A stretch of 7,308 nucleotides of DNA from JAXDLK01 sp034666665 (GCA_034666665.1 JAXDLK010000272.1:1-7308); one strand, 5' to 3'; positions 1 to 6,441 are shown, counted from the stretch's first letter. The notes: generated from the letters alone by a model not told the origin. Made by a program: numbers and translations.

Positions 1-976
1 CGCGTGCGTCTCTCTCGCGAGCCGCAGTCCAGAGGAGCAGCGCGATCGCCAGCCACGCGCCCTCTCCGAAGAAGCGGCCGATGAGCGCGAGATGGAATCC
101 CGGCCCCCCGGCGTGAGCTTCCAGCGCGGCGGGAAAATGGCGGAGCATGTATCCGAACGAGGCGGCGAGCTCGTTCGGCCATCGCCAGGCGGCGTAGAGA
201 AACCATGGAGCAGCAAGCGCCGTGGCGAGAGCGGTCAGCGTCGCCGCGCGCGCGATCACCCGCGCGGGCGAATCGCCTTCGGCGCGAAGCGCGACCGCAG
301 CGAGAACCGGAATCAAATATCCGGGAAACGTCTTGGCGAGGAGCGCGAGCGCAGTCAGCGGTGCGAGGACGAGAAGGCGTCGCGGCCATGGGCCGCCGCG
401 AGCGAGCGCCAGCACGGCGGCGCCGACGAGGACGAAGAGCAGCGTGTCGACGTGGTCGACGGGCCGGCGGCCGGCGGCGAGATCCAGGAGCACGCCGTTC
501 GTCGCCTGGAAGCCGGCGGCGACGAGCCCCGCCTCCGGTCCGATCGCGTAGCGACCGATGCGGTAGGTGATCCAAACGCCGGCGAGCGACAGCGCGAAGC
601 TCGGGACGCGAAGCGCGACCGCGTTCTCGCCGAAGACGCCGAGTGCGAGCGCCAGCAGCCAGGACGCGAGCGGCGGCTTGTGAAGCCAGATGCCGGCGGT
701 GGTCCAGTCGCCATGACGCTCGGGAAGGACGGTCTCCGGGTAGAGGCGCGGTGTCCACGGGTCGGCGAGGAAGTTCTTCGCGACCAGCGCATGATAGCGC
801 TCGTCCCACGGCCAGAGCTGCCAATGAAGCCCGAGGTCGAGACGCAGGACGAAGCCGCAGACGAGAATCCAGAAGAGCGCCGATCCCGATCGGCCTTCTC
901 GCCCGCTCCACCACGCCAAGGCGAGCGCAGTCGAGGACGCGACCAGCGTGGCGACGTGCTCGAGGATGATGGCCAT
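1..976 (-). CDS. GT39/ArnT-like membrane glycosyltransferase, C-terminus beyond window edge
   Basis: Translating the minus strand from the ATG at 976-974 gives 325 codons without a stop up to the window edge, so the gene is partial at its 3' end. The protein is strongly hydrophobic, with helices at roughly residues 33-50, 104-118, 125-140, 176-192, 200-230, 243-262 and 306-318. The first large loop carries WDERYH (Asp58-Glu59), the acidic pair typical of PMT/ArnT-type (GT39/PMT_2) enzymes. HKPPL (99-103) and LLAKTFPGYLIP (212-223) match recurring family patterns. Such enzymes move a sugar from a polyprenyl-phosphate donor to lipid or protein on the outer face of the inner membrane; the acceptor here is unknown. 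An in-frame TGA lies 33 nt upstream of the ATG, so the start is well bounded, but no Shine-Dalgarno is visible because the leader is occupied by the inverted repeat at 979-1043. The family call is firm; the substrate is not. Confidence 0.82.
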   Translation of the reverse strand, partial: MAIILEHVATLVASSTALALAWWSGREGRSGSALFWILVCGFVLRLDLGLHWQLWPWDERYHALVAKNFLADPWTPRLYPETVLPERHGDWTTAGIWLHKPPLASWLLALALGVFGENAVALRVPSFALSLAGVWITYRIGRYAIGPEAGLVAAGFQATNGVLLDLAAGRRPVDHVDTLLFVLVGAAVLALARGGPWPRRLLVLAPLTALALLAKTFPGYLIPVLAAVALRAEGDSPARVIARAATLTALATALAAPWFLYAAWRWPNELAASFGYMLRHFPAALEAHAGGPGFHLALIGRFFGEGAWLAIALLLWTAARERDAR

Positions 977-978
977 GT

Positions 979-1043
979 AAAAAGGGGTCGGGAGTCTTTT
1001 CGCCGCGATTCAATCAGTTCAAAAAGACTCCCGACCCCTTTTT
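979..1043. repeat. REP-like palindrome: 22-bp perfect inverted repeat, 21-nt loop
   Basis: The arm at 979-1000 is exactly complementary to 1022-1043, and 1001-1021 forms the loop. The arm core is GGGGTCGGGAGTC flanked by A and T runs, so the whole element could fold as a long hairpin on either strand. From memory (unverified), A-run/GGGGTCxGGxxxC/T-run palindromes of this form occur as dispersed REP-like elements linked to Y1 (RAYT) transposases in many environmental bacteria. No transposase lies in this window. The element is 2 nt upstream of the glycosyltransferase start and 7 nt beyond the terminator region of the aldehyde dehydrogenase gene. A plain bidirectional terminator is the alternative, since both arms end in T-runs of four or five. 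Confidence 0.85.
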
Positions 1044-1050
1044 GCAAAAT

Positions 1051-1083
1051 GAAAAGGGGGCGGACCCTGCGGATCCGCCCCCT
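1051..1083 (-). terminator. Intrinsic terminator of the hydrolase-monooxygenase-aldehyde dehydrogenase operon
   Basis: Bases 1055-1064 pair perfectly with 1074-1083 (10 bp, GC-rich AGGGGGCGGA stem) around a 9-nt loop. On the minus strand the stem is followed directly by TTTTCATTTT. It begins 21 nt after the TGA of the aldehyde dehydrogenase (1107-1105). Stem, small loop and T-tract in this order are the standard rho-independent layout, so the operon should end here and the downstream glycosyltransferase is probably transcribed separately. Confidence 0.85.
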
Positions 1084-1104
1084 GGTACCGTCGAGTCGTG
1101 AACG

Positions 1105-2532
1105 TCAGGCGGCGGCGCCCAACACCGCCTTGATCTCGAGGAACTCCTCGAAGCCCTCGGCGCCCCACTCGCGTCCGTTCCCCGACTGCTTGTAGCCGCC
1201 GAACGGAGCCGCGAAGTCCGGACCTGCGCCGTTGATGTGCACGTTGCCGGTGCGGAGCCGCGAGGCGACCTTCTCCGCGTGCTTGGGATCCGCCGACTGC
1301 ACGTAGCCGGACAGCCCGTACGGTGTGTCGTTCGCCATCGCGATCGCTTCCTCCTCCGTCTGGTACGGCAGGATGCAGAGGACGGGTCCGAAGATCTCCT
1401 CCCGCGCGATCGTCATGTTGTTGCGGACGTTGCCGAAGACGGTCGGCTTCACGAAGTAGCCCTTCTCGAGCCCCTCCGGCTTGCCCGGGCCGCCGATGAC
1501 GAGCTCGGCGCCTTCGTCGATGCCCTTCTGGATCAACCCCTGGATCTTGTCGAACTGCATCCGACTCGCCACCGGACCGAGCACCTGCGCATCACTCGAT
1601 GGGTCTCCCGGGACCACGGCGGCGGCGGCTTCACGCGCGATCTTCAGAGCCTCGGCGTGCTTCGCCGCCGGTACGAACATCCGCGTCGGGGCGTTGCACG
1701 ACTGGCCGCTGTTCATGAAGCAGGCCTGCACGCCGCGGCTGACCGCCTTCGCGAGATCGGCGTCCTCGAGGACGATGTTCGCGGACTTGCCGCCGAGCTC
1801 CTGCGTCACGCGCTTGACCGTGTCGGCCGCGTTCTTCGCGACCTGGATGCCGGCACGCGTGGATCCGGTGAACGACACCATGTCGACGTCCGGGTGAGAA
1901 GAGATCGCCGAGCCGACCGTCGGACCGTCGCCGTTGACCAGATTGAAGACGCCTGCGGGAACGCCCGCCTTGTCGAAGATCTCCGCCAGGATCATCGCGT
2001 TCAGCGGCGTGATCTCGCTCGGCTTCAGCACCATCGTGCAGCCGGCGGCGAGCGCCGGCATGACCTTGCACATCACCTGGTTGATCGGCCAGTTCCACGG
2101 CGTGATGAAGCCGCAGACGCCGACCGGCTCCTTCATGATCCTGGTCGTGCCTTCGAGCTTCTCGAACTCGTAACCCTTGAGGATCTGCAGCGTCTGCGCG
2201 ATGTGCGCGAGGCCGACGGGGGCCTGGGCGGCGTTCGCGAGCCACTTCGGCGCGCCCATCTCCGCCGTCACCATCGCTGCGAGCTCGCCGAGGCGCTCCT
2301 GATACGCGGCCATGATCTTCTCGATCAGTTGGATCCGCTCTTCCTTCGTCGTCTGCGACCAGGCCGGGAACGCCTTCTTTGCCGCCGCGACCGCGCGGTC
2401 GACGTCCTCGGCACTGCCGAGCGTGACGCGGCCGATGACCTCTTCGGTCGCGGGATTGATCACGTCGATGGTCTTCTTGCCGAGCGGCTCGACCCATCGG
2501 CCGTCGATGTAGAACTTCAACTGCTCTTTCAT
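1105..2532 (-). CDS. NAD(P)-dependent aldehyde dehydrogenase (CddD-like subfamily)
   Basis: This 475-residue protein has the full ALDH superfamily layout. The oxyanion/cofactor loop is TPWNWP (Asn147), with LKPSE (Lys170) and FTGSTRAG (221-228) in the Rossmann domain. The general base is in QELGGKS (Glu245), the catalytic thiol in SGQSC (Cys279), and the cofactor-binding EEIFGP has Glu379. All catalytic residues are intact, so it should oxidise an aldehyde to an acid in the cytoplasm. The ATG at 2532-2530 is preceded by AGGAGG at 5-nt spacing; the frame stays open far upstream, but that extension is Arg/Pro-rich antisense-like sequence overlapping the monooxygenase gene and is not coding. From memory it most resembles the subfamily that includes CddD, the oxo-acid dehydrogenase of cyclododecanone degradation; the substrate remains unproven. 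It is the last gene of the minus-strand operon, 119 nt after the monooxygenase. Confidence 0.95.
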   Translation of the reverse strand: MKEQLKFYIDGRWVEPLGKKTIDVINPATEEVIGRVTLGSAEDVDRAVAAAKKAFPAWSQTTKEERIQLIEKIMAAYQERLGELAAMVTAEMGAPKWLANAAQAPVGLAHIAQTLQILKGYEFEKLEGTTRIMKEPVGVCGFITPWNWPINQVMCKVMPALAAGCTMVLKPSEITPLNAMILAEIFDKAGVPAGVFNLVNGDGPTVGSAISSHPDVDMVSFTGSTRAGIQVAKNAADTVKRVTQELGGKSANIVLEDADLAKAVSRGVQACFMNSGQSCNAPTRMFVPAAKHAEALKIAREAAAAVVPGDPSSDAQVLGPVASRMQFDKIQGLIQKGIDEGAELVIGGPGKPEGLEKGYFVKPTVFGNVRNNMTIAREEIFGPVLCILPYQTEEEAIAMANDTPYGLSGYVQSADPKHAEKVASRLRTGNVHINGAGPDFAAPFGGYKQSGNGREWGAEGFEEFLEIKAVLGAAA

Positions 2533-2537
2533 TTCGA

Positions 2538-2543
2538 CCTCCT
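2538..2543 (-). promoter_or_regulatory. Shine-Dalgarno that fixes the aldehyde dehydrogenase start
   Basis: The minus strand reads AGGAGG, then 5 nt, then ATG. It is the only strong ribosome binding site in the long open frame and coincides with the point where the protein starts to match the ALDH family (MKEQLKFYIDG). Confidence 0.9.
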
Positions 2544-2651
2544 GGAATACGGGTATGGGCCGCGGCATGCGGCCGGACCGGCCATCCTCTTCCGGCAAGG
2601 GGCCCGACGCAAGCGGATCCCCGGTGCTGTGGTCGGATGCGCTGCCGAGGC

Positions 2652-3983
2652 TCAGGCCGGCGCCGAAGCGAGCTCCTGCGCCCACGACACAGGCTCCGGC
2701 TTGCCCGAGGGTCCGATCGGCGTCGACCCCGGCTTCCGCTGGAACGGATCGACGAGCCCGAGCGAGCGTCCATGCTCGCGGAGCGCCGGGATCACCTCCT
2801 CGGACAGGAGCCGCAGGCACTTCTGGCGCTCGTCCCACGGCAACGGTCCGTCGATCCAGAAGGAGAGGATGCCCGGTCGCAGCACGTCGAGGACGTGCTG
2901 CAGGCGCGGGATCGCGTAGTCCGGGGTGCCGGCGATCATCTGCAGGTCCTGCTGCGCGACGTCGAAGCGCTCGTAGATGCGATTCCTGACCTCGTCGGCG
3001 TTCTCGTCCTCCTGCCACTCGGCGATCATCGAGTGCCCCGGCAGGTTCGGGTTGGCGAACTGGCGCGCGAGACGGCGCGTCGCCTCCTTGGTGTTGTAGC
3101 CGGGAGGGAACATCCATTCGGCGCGCGCGAAGTGGGCGAAGTGACCGCCGTAGAGGAAGCGCTTGCCCATCTCCTCGGCGCGCTTCTGGTTGTCGCCGAT
3201 GAAGACCGGCTGCATGTAGCCGAAGTTCTCCGGCCCCGCCTGATATCCCTCGCGGGCCGCGGTCTCGGCGTAGATGTTCCAGAGCTCCGCGGTCGGCTCG
3301 AGGTAGGTGGCGAGCGCGACGTACGGGTAGCGCTTCTTCGCGCACCAGCGCACGGTGTCGGGGCTGACGAGCCCGGGAATCCAGATCGGCGGGTGCGGCT
3401 GCTGCAGCGGCTTCACCCACGGGTTCACGTGGCGGAAGTGGAAGTGCTTGCCTTCGAAGCGGAACGGACCCGGCTCGGTCCAGGCACGGATGATGAGGTC
3501 GTGTCCCTCTTCGAAGAGCTCGCGGTTGTACGCGGGGTTCGCGTTGTTCGCGAGCTGCTCGCTCCCGGCGCCGCGCACCCACCCCGGGACCAGGCGCCCG
3601 CCGGAGATCAGGTCGATCATCGCCAGCTCCTCGGCGAGTCGCACCGGGTTGCCCACGGTCGGGATCGGGTTGCCGAGAAGGGCGATCTTGCTCCGCTTGG
3701 TGGTCTTCGCGAGGATCGCCGCCTCCACGTCCATCACCGCGCCGAGGCAGAACGGGGTCCCGTGGTGCTCGTTCAGCATGAAGCCGTCGAAGCCCCCGAG
3801 GTCCTCCGAGTACACCTTCTCGTCGAGGTAGCGGTTGAGGATGTCGGCGCCGACCACGGGATCGAAGAAGGTGTTCGGCGTGCCCCAGAAGCTCCGGTTG
3901 CGAATGATCTCGTCCTCGAGCTTGCGGAGCTTCCCCTCGTCCTCGTCGTGATACGCGCGCTCGGTGAACCACATGATGTGCAT
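2652..3983 (-). CDS. Luciferase-like flavin-dependent monooxygenase (LLM class)
   Basis: The 443-residue protein belongs to the bacterial luciferase-like TIM-barrel oxidoreductases. Visible hallmarks are the N-terminal strand MHIMWFTE, NEHHGTP (71-77) with the usual His pair 73-74, GNPIPTVGNPVRLAEELAMI (104-123), then DLISGGRLVPGWVRG (124-138) for flavin-phosphate contact, and QPHPPIWIPG (195-204). Known members use reduced FMN from a separate reductase to insert oxygen into aldehydes, ketones, alkanes or sulfonates, or use F420. No flavin reductase gene is present here. The protein is longer than a typical 330-380 residue member; the extra length is around 280-340 and in the C-terminal tail after about 405. 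AAAGGAG lies 9 nt before the first ATG (a second in-frame ATG is codon 4). It sits 26 nt after the hydrolase stop, so the two are very likely co-transcribed. Substrate and flavin type cannot be read from the sequence. Confidence 0.92.
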   Translation of the reverse strand: MHIMWFTERAYHDEDEGKLRKLEDEIIRNRSFWGTPNTFFDPVVGADILNRYLDEKVYSEDLGGFDGFMLNEHHGTPFCLGAVMDVEAAILAKTTKRSKIALLGNPIPTVGNPVRLAEELAMIDLISGGRLVPGWVRGAGSEQLANNANPAYNRELFEEGHDLIIRAWTEPGPFRFEGKHFHFRHVNPWVKPLQQPHPPIWIPGLVSPDTVRWCAKKRYPYVALATYLEPTAELWNIYAETAAREGYQAGPENFGYMQPVFIGDNQKRAEEMGKRFLYGGHFAHFARAEWMFPPGYNTKEATRRLARQFANPNLPGHSMIAEWQEDENADEVRNRIYERFDVAQQDLQMIAGTPDYAIPRLQHVLDVLRPGILSFWIDGPLPWDERQKCLRLLSEEVIPALREHGRSLGLVDPFQRKPGSTPIGPSGKPEPVSWAQELASAPA

Positions 3984-4009
3984 GGCTTGATGCTCCTTTG
4001 CTTCGGCGC

Positions 4010-4807
4010 TCAGCCGAGGAATCTCGTCAGCTCGGAGACGAACTCTTCGCGCTTCTCGATCTCGGGACGGTGGCCGCAGTCCGGCAGCACGACGAGCTTC
4101 GATCCGGCGATGGCGCGCCGGTAGGCATCGCCGACGCTCGGAGGAACCACCGCGTCGCGCTCACCCCAGACGATCAACGTCCGCACGCCGACCCCTTCGA
4201 GGAGGTGCGGCAGGCTCGGATCGTACATGTAGGGCTGCCAGGCGAGGCGGGCGCTCTCCGCGCGGCACTCCTCCCAGGCTTCGAACTGCTCTGGCGTCTG
4301 CTCGGATCCGTAGAGGTCGACGAACTCGGGCGTCCGCGCCGGATCGAGCACGGAGGCGCGGAGGTACTTCTGTCCGGTCAGCAGGAAGAGATCGAGGATC
4401 TCGCCCTGCGGAGGGCGAATGCCCGGCGCGCCCACCAGCACCATGCTGGAGAAGAGGCTCGGATCCATCGCCGCCATCTCCGCCGCGATCCATCCTCCGA
4501 AGGAGAAGCCGATCACGTCGATCGGTGCGAGCTTCTGCTCGCGACGGAAGCGGGCGTAGAAACACGCCAGGTCGCGCACGCTCGCGATCCAATCGATCCG
4601 CTCGGTGCGGCCGAACCCGGGGTGCAGCGGCACGATCAGCTGCCGATTCTCGGCGAGCACCGATTGCCACCGTACGGGGCCGGGGCAGCCGAGCTCCTCG
4701 TGGAGCACGAGCAGGGGTCTCCCCGCGCCGGACTCGAGCACCTTGAGCTCGGCATCGCCGAGCCGGTGGCTGCGCTCGCTCCACTGAACCCGTCCGTTCC
4801 CCTTCAT
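4010..4807 (-). CDS. Alpha/beta hydrolase (esterase/lactonase-like)
   Basis: With the ATG at 4807-4805 the protein has 265 residues. The catalytic triad is complete: nucleophile elbow GFSFGG (Ser102), acid in GERDAVVPP (Asp218), and His246 in DCGHRPEIE. LHPGFGRTER (61-70) is the usual loop after strand 4, and the cap lies at about 130-200. The oxyanion segment reads LHEELG (35-40) where the family normally has HG directly after the strand, a mild oddity. The frame extends 18 residues upstream to another ATG at 4861, but GGAGG stands 8 nt before the chosen ATG, which favours the shorter form. No signal peptide is seen, so it is cytoplasmic. As first gene of the operon, ahead of a flavin monooxygenase and an aldehyde dehydrogenase, it may cleave an ester or lactone made by the oxygenase. 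C-C bond hydrolases share the fold and cannot be excluded. Confidence 0.92.
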   Translation of the reverse strand: MKGNGRVQWSERSHRLGDAELKVLESGAGRPLLVLHEELGCPGPVRWQSVLAENRQLIVPLHPGFGRTERIDWIASVRDLACFYARFRREQKLAPIDVIGFSFGGWIAAEMAAMDPSLFSSMVLVGAPGIRPPQGEILDLFLLTGQKYLRASVLDPARTPEFVDLYGSEQTPEQFEAWEECRAESARLAWQPYMYDPSLPHLLEGVGVRTLIVWGERDAVVPPSVGDAYRRAIAGSKLVVLPDCGHRPEIEKREEFVSELTRFLG

Positions 4808-4815
4808 CGAATGTG

Positions 4816-4820
4816 CCTCC
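4816..4820 (-). promoter_or_regulatory. Shine-Dalgarno that fixes the hydrolase start
   Basis: GGAGG on the minus strand, 8 nt before the ATG at 4807-4805. The upstream in-frame ATG at 4861 has no comparable site, and the 18 residues it would add are Arg/Gly/Ser-rich with no fold signature. Confidence 0.8.
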
Positions 4821-5004
4821 GAGTGTTCCTGCCCGAGACCGGGCCGCCGGGACGCCCGCATCGAGGGCGCGGGATTCTGCTTCCTGGCTGCACCGTTCTC
4901 GACGTGGTGTCAACGACCCGCGGACTCGCCTTCGCGGTTGCCTGCCGACCCACGAACGCCGGCGGTCGGTTGCTCCGGCGAGGACAGGCGCGTAGACAAG
5001 CAGA
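4821..5004. promoter_or_regulatory. Divergent intergenic region between hydrolase operon and peroxiredoxin
   Basis: Both the minus-strand operon and the plus-strand peroxiredoxin must be started from this stretch or from upstream within the neighbouring gene. The only consensus-like element seen is a perfect TTGACA on the minus strand (4913-4908). No convincing -10 hexamer lies 16-18 nt downstream of it (the 17-nt position reads CAGCCA), so a complete sigma-70 promoter is not shown. No clear operator palindrome, riboswitch or small gene was recognised. Confidence 0.45.
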
Positions 5005-5016
5005 AGAGGTGAGCGC

Positions 5017-5502
5017 ATGGCGATCAAGGTCGGCGATACCCTGCCATTCGACGTGAAGCTGAAGGAGATGTCCGGCGGTGGACCGAAGGACGTGAGCGCG
5101 GGAGACGTCTTCAAGGGGAAGAAGGTGGTGGTCTTCGCGGTTCCCGGCGCGTTCACTCCGACGTGCTCGATGAAGCATCTTCCCGGGTTCGTCGAGCAGG
5201 CGGAGCAGATCCGCGCCAAGGGCGTCGACGAGATCGTCTGTCTCTCGGTCAACGACGCGTTCGTCATGGGCGCCTGGGGCGACCAGCAGAAGACCACGGG
5301 CAAGGTGCGGATGCTCGCCGACGGAAACGGGGAGTTCACGCAGGCGCTCGGACTGTCGCTCGACGCGAAGGGGTTCGGTATGGGCGCCCGCTCGCAGCGC
5401 TATGCGATGGTGGTGAACGACGGCAAGGTGCAGGAGCTGTTCGTCGAGCCAGGCGGCGGCCTCTCCGTATCGAGCGCCGAGTCGGTCCTCGCGAAGCTCT
5501 GA
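5017..5502 (+). CDS. Prx5-type peroxiredoxin (thiol peroxidase)
   Basis: The 161-residue protein is a complete atypical peroxiredoxin of the Prx5/PrxII group. The active-site signature P43-x3-T47-x2-C50 (in VPGAFTPTC) holds the peroxidatic cysteine, and Arg128 in RSQRYA is the conserved activating arginine. KGVDEIVCLSVND (68-80) contains a second cysteine, Cys75, spaced 25 residues from Cys50 as in plant-type PrxII. The C-terminal resolving cysteine of mammalian PRDX5 is absent (the segment reads GLSVSSAES). The enzyme should reduce hydrogen or organic peroxides in the cytoplasm, recycled by glutaredoxin/glutathione or thioredoxin; which one cannot be seen. AGAGGTGA ends 4 nt before the ATG. 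It is the first gene of the plus-strand group and is followed after 12 nt by a response regulator. Confidence 0.95.
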   Translation: MAIKVGDTLPFDVKLKEMSGGGPKDVSAGDVFKGKKVVVFAVPGAFTPTCSMKHLPGFVEQAEQIRAKGVDEIVCLSVNDAFVMGAWGDQQKTTGKVRMLADGNGEFTQALGLSLDAKGFGMGARSQRYAMVVNDGKVQELFVEPGGGLSVSSAESVLAKL

Positions 5503-5514
5503 CGAGCGCCGCAT

Positions 5515-5931
5515 TTGCAAGCGTCCACGATCCGTAACGTCCTGATCGTCGACGATCACGAATACAACCACGTCTACCTCGAGCATCTGCTCGCGTGCCC
5601 GGCGATCCGGCTGCTCCACGCTCGGAACGGGCAGGAGGCACTGGCGATCGCCGAGGCCGAGCGGCCGGACCTCGTGCTCACCGACGTGTGCATGCCGAAG
5701 ATGGACGGGCTCGAGCTCTGCGACGCGATCCGCCACAACCCGGCGCTCGCGTCCACGCGCGTGATCCTGCTGAGCGCGGTGGTCGGCGAGGACACGCTCA
5801 GCGACTCCGCGGACGAGCTCGGAGCGAACGGCTACTTCGCGAAGCCGTTCAACGAGGACGCGGTGCGCCGCGGGGTCGACCAGGTGCTCGGCGGCGTCGG
5901 GCTCGGCGCCCGCGTCGCACGGACGCGCTGA
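5515..5931 (+). CDS. Single-domain response regulator (CheY-like receiver)
   Basis: The protein of 138 residues is one receiver domain with no output domain. It has the acidic pair Asp13-Asp14 (VLIVDDHE), the phospho-acceptor Asp57 in LVLTDVCMPKMDG (53-65), Ser87 in ILLSA and Lys110 in FAKPF, so all switch residues are intact. The only plausible start before the conserved DD pair is TTG at 5515; no ATG or GTG occurs there and no strong Shine-Dalgarno precedes it. The frame is the same as that of the peroxiredoxin, separated by its TGA and four codons, so translation may depend on coupling to the upstream gene. No histidine kinase lies in the window. It could act as a phospho-signal partner of a distant kinase, or bind a target protein directly. 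Family is certain; exact start is less so. Confidence 0.9.
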   Translation: MQASTIRNVLIVDDHEYNHVYLEHLLACPAIRLLHARNGQEALAIAEAERPDLVLTDVCMPKMDGLELCDAIRHNPALASTRVILLSAVVGEDTLSDSADELGANGYFAKPFNEDAVRRGVDQVLGGVGLGARVARTR

Positions 5932-5994
5932 CGCCTCGCCCGTCACCTGCTGCGCCTTGCGCCTCTCCCGCGGGCCTGCGACAAGTCGCGGTTC

Positions 5995-6336
5995 ATGCGC
6001 TGGCTGATCCTGGTGCCGTATTATTTCTTCGGTTCGATCCTGCTCGGCTTCGCCGCGCTTCTGGTCAGCCGCTTCGCGCGCGCGAACGTCGACTTGGGGC
6101 GGCTCGCGGCCGGAGCATCGATCGTGTCGGTCGCGGCCGTGGCGCTGCCCTTGATCGCGGGCTGGACGACGATCGACCACTATCGTGCGCTGCCGATGCT
6201 CTCGATCGGCCTGGTGAGCGCCCTGGTCGCGGCCGTCGACCTTCTCGTCGCGCGCTCGCTCCCACTCGGCGCCGACGAGGAGCTCGAGGGGGCGGCGGCG
6301 CCGCGTCGCTCCGCCAGGGCCGCGGTGACCGACTGA
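5995..6336 (+). CDS. Small membrane protein with three predicted helices, unknown function
   Basis: I do not recognise a family. The 113-residue protein starts MRWLILVPYYFFGS and has three hydrophobic stretches at about residues 4-25, 37-57 and 67-86. A polar, Arg/Ala/Glu-rich tail of about 25 residues follows. Positive residues R26 and R29 after the first helix and few charges elsewhere suggest an inner-membrane protein. Base composition and codon use match the neighbours, which with the clean ATG supports a real gene, but no clear Shine-Dalgarno is present. It begins 63 nt after the response regulator on the same strand. Nothing in the sequence points to a substrate or partner. Confidence 0.68.
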   Translation: MRWLILVPYYFFGSILLGFAALLVSRFARANVDLGRLAAGASIVSVAAVALPLIAGWTTIDHYRALPMLSIGLVSALVAAVDLLVARSLPLGADEELEGAAAPRRSARAAVTD

Positions 6337-6441
6337 GATCTTGCCGGCGCGAGAGCCGCCCCGCGATTCCGACAGCCAACTCGCTCGTGTAGAAGCCGAT
6401 CGACGGCGAACGTCGGCCCGAGCGCAACAGGAGGAAATCCG

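Noticed and set aside
92..1195. Plus-strand open frame of 367 residues at the left end
   Set aside because: It is Arg/Glu-rich antisense of the glycosyltransferase gene, runs through the palindrome and terminator, and ends inside the dehydrogenase gene.
2571..2583. Short palindrome GGCCGGACCGGCC between the monooxygenase and dehydrogenase genes
   Set aside because: Six-base arms of only G and C around one base are expected often in such GC-rich sequence; nothing links it to an operator or terminator.
1237..2919. Plus-strand open frame of 560 residues
   Set aside because: Antisense shadow of the aldehyde dehydrogenase and the end of the monooxygenase, with Arg/Leu/His bias typical of the complement of GC-rich genes and no motif.
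1105..3972. A 955-residue minus-strand open frame joining the aldehyde dehydrogenase to about 480 upstream residues
   Set aside because: The upstream part is Arg/Pro/Gly-rich with no fold motif and overlaps the luciferase-like monooxygenase in another frame. AGGAGG plus ATG at 2532 marks the true start.
2637..4124. Plus-strand open frame of 495 residues
   Set aside because: Antisense of the monooxygenase gene, whose minus-strand protein matches a known family across its length.
4970..4998. Possible sigma-70 promoter TTGCTC - 17 nt - TAGACA before the peroxiredoxin
   Set aside because: Each hexamer matches consensus at only three of six positions, and the implied start site would fall on the ribosome binding site.
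6395..6417. Small hairpin in the leader of the glutathione transferase gene
   Set aside because: Five-base stems with competing pairings and no T-tract or conserved motif; too weak to call a terminator or regulatory RNA.
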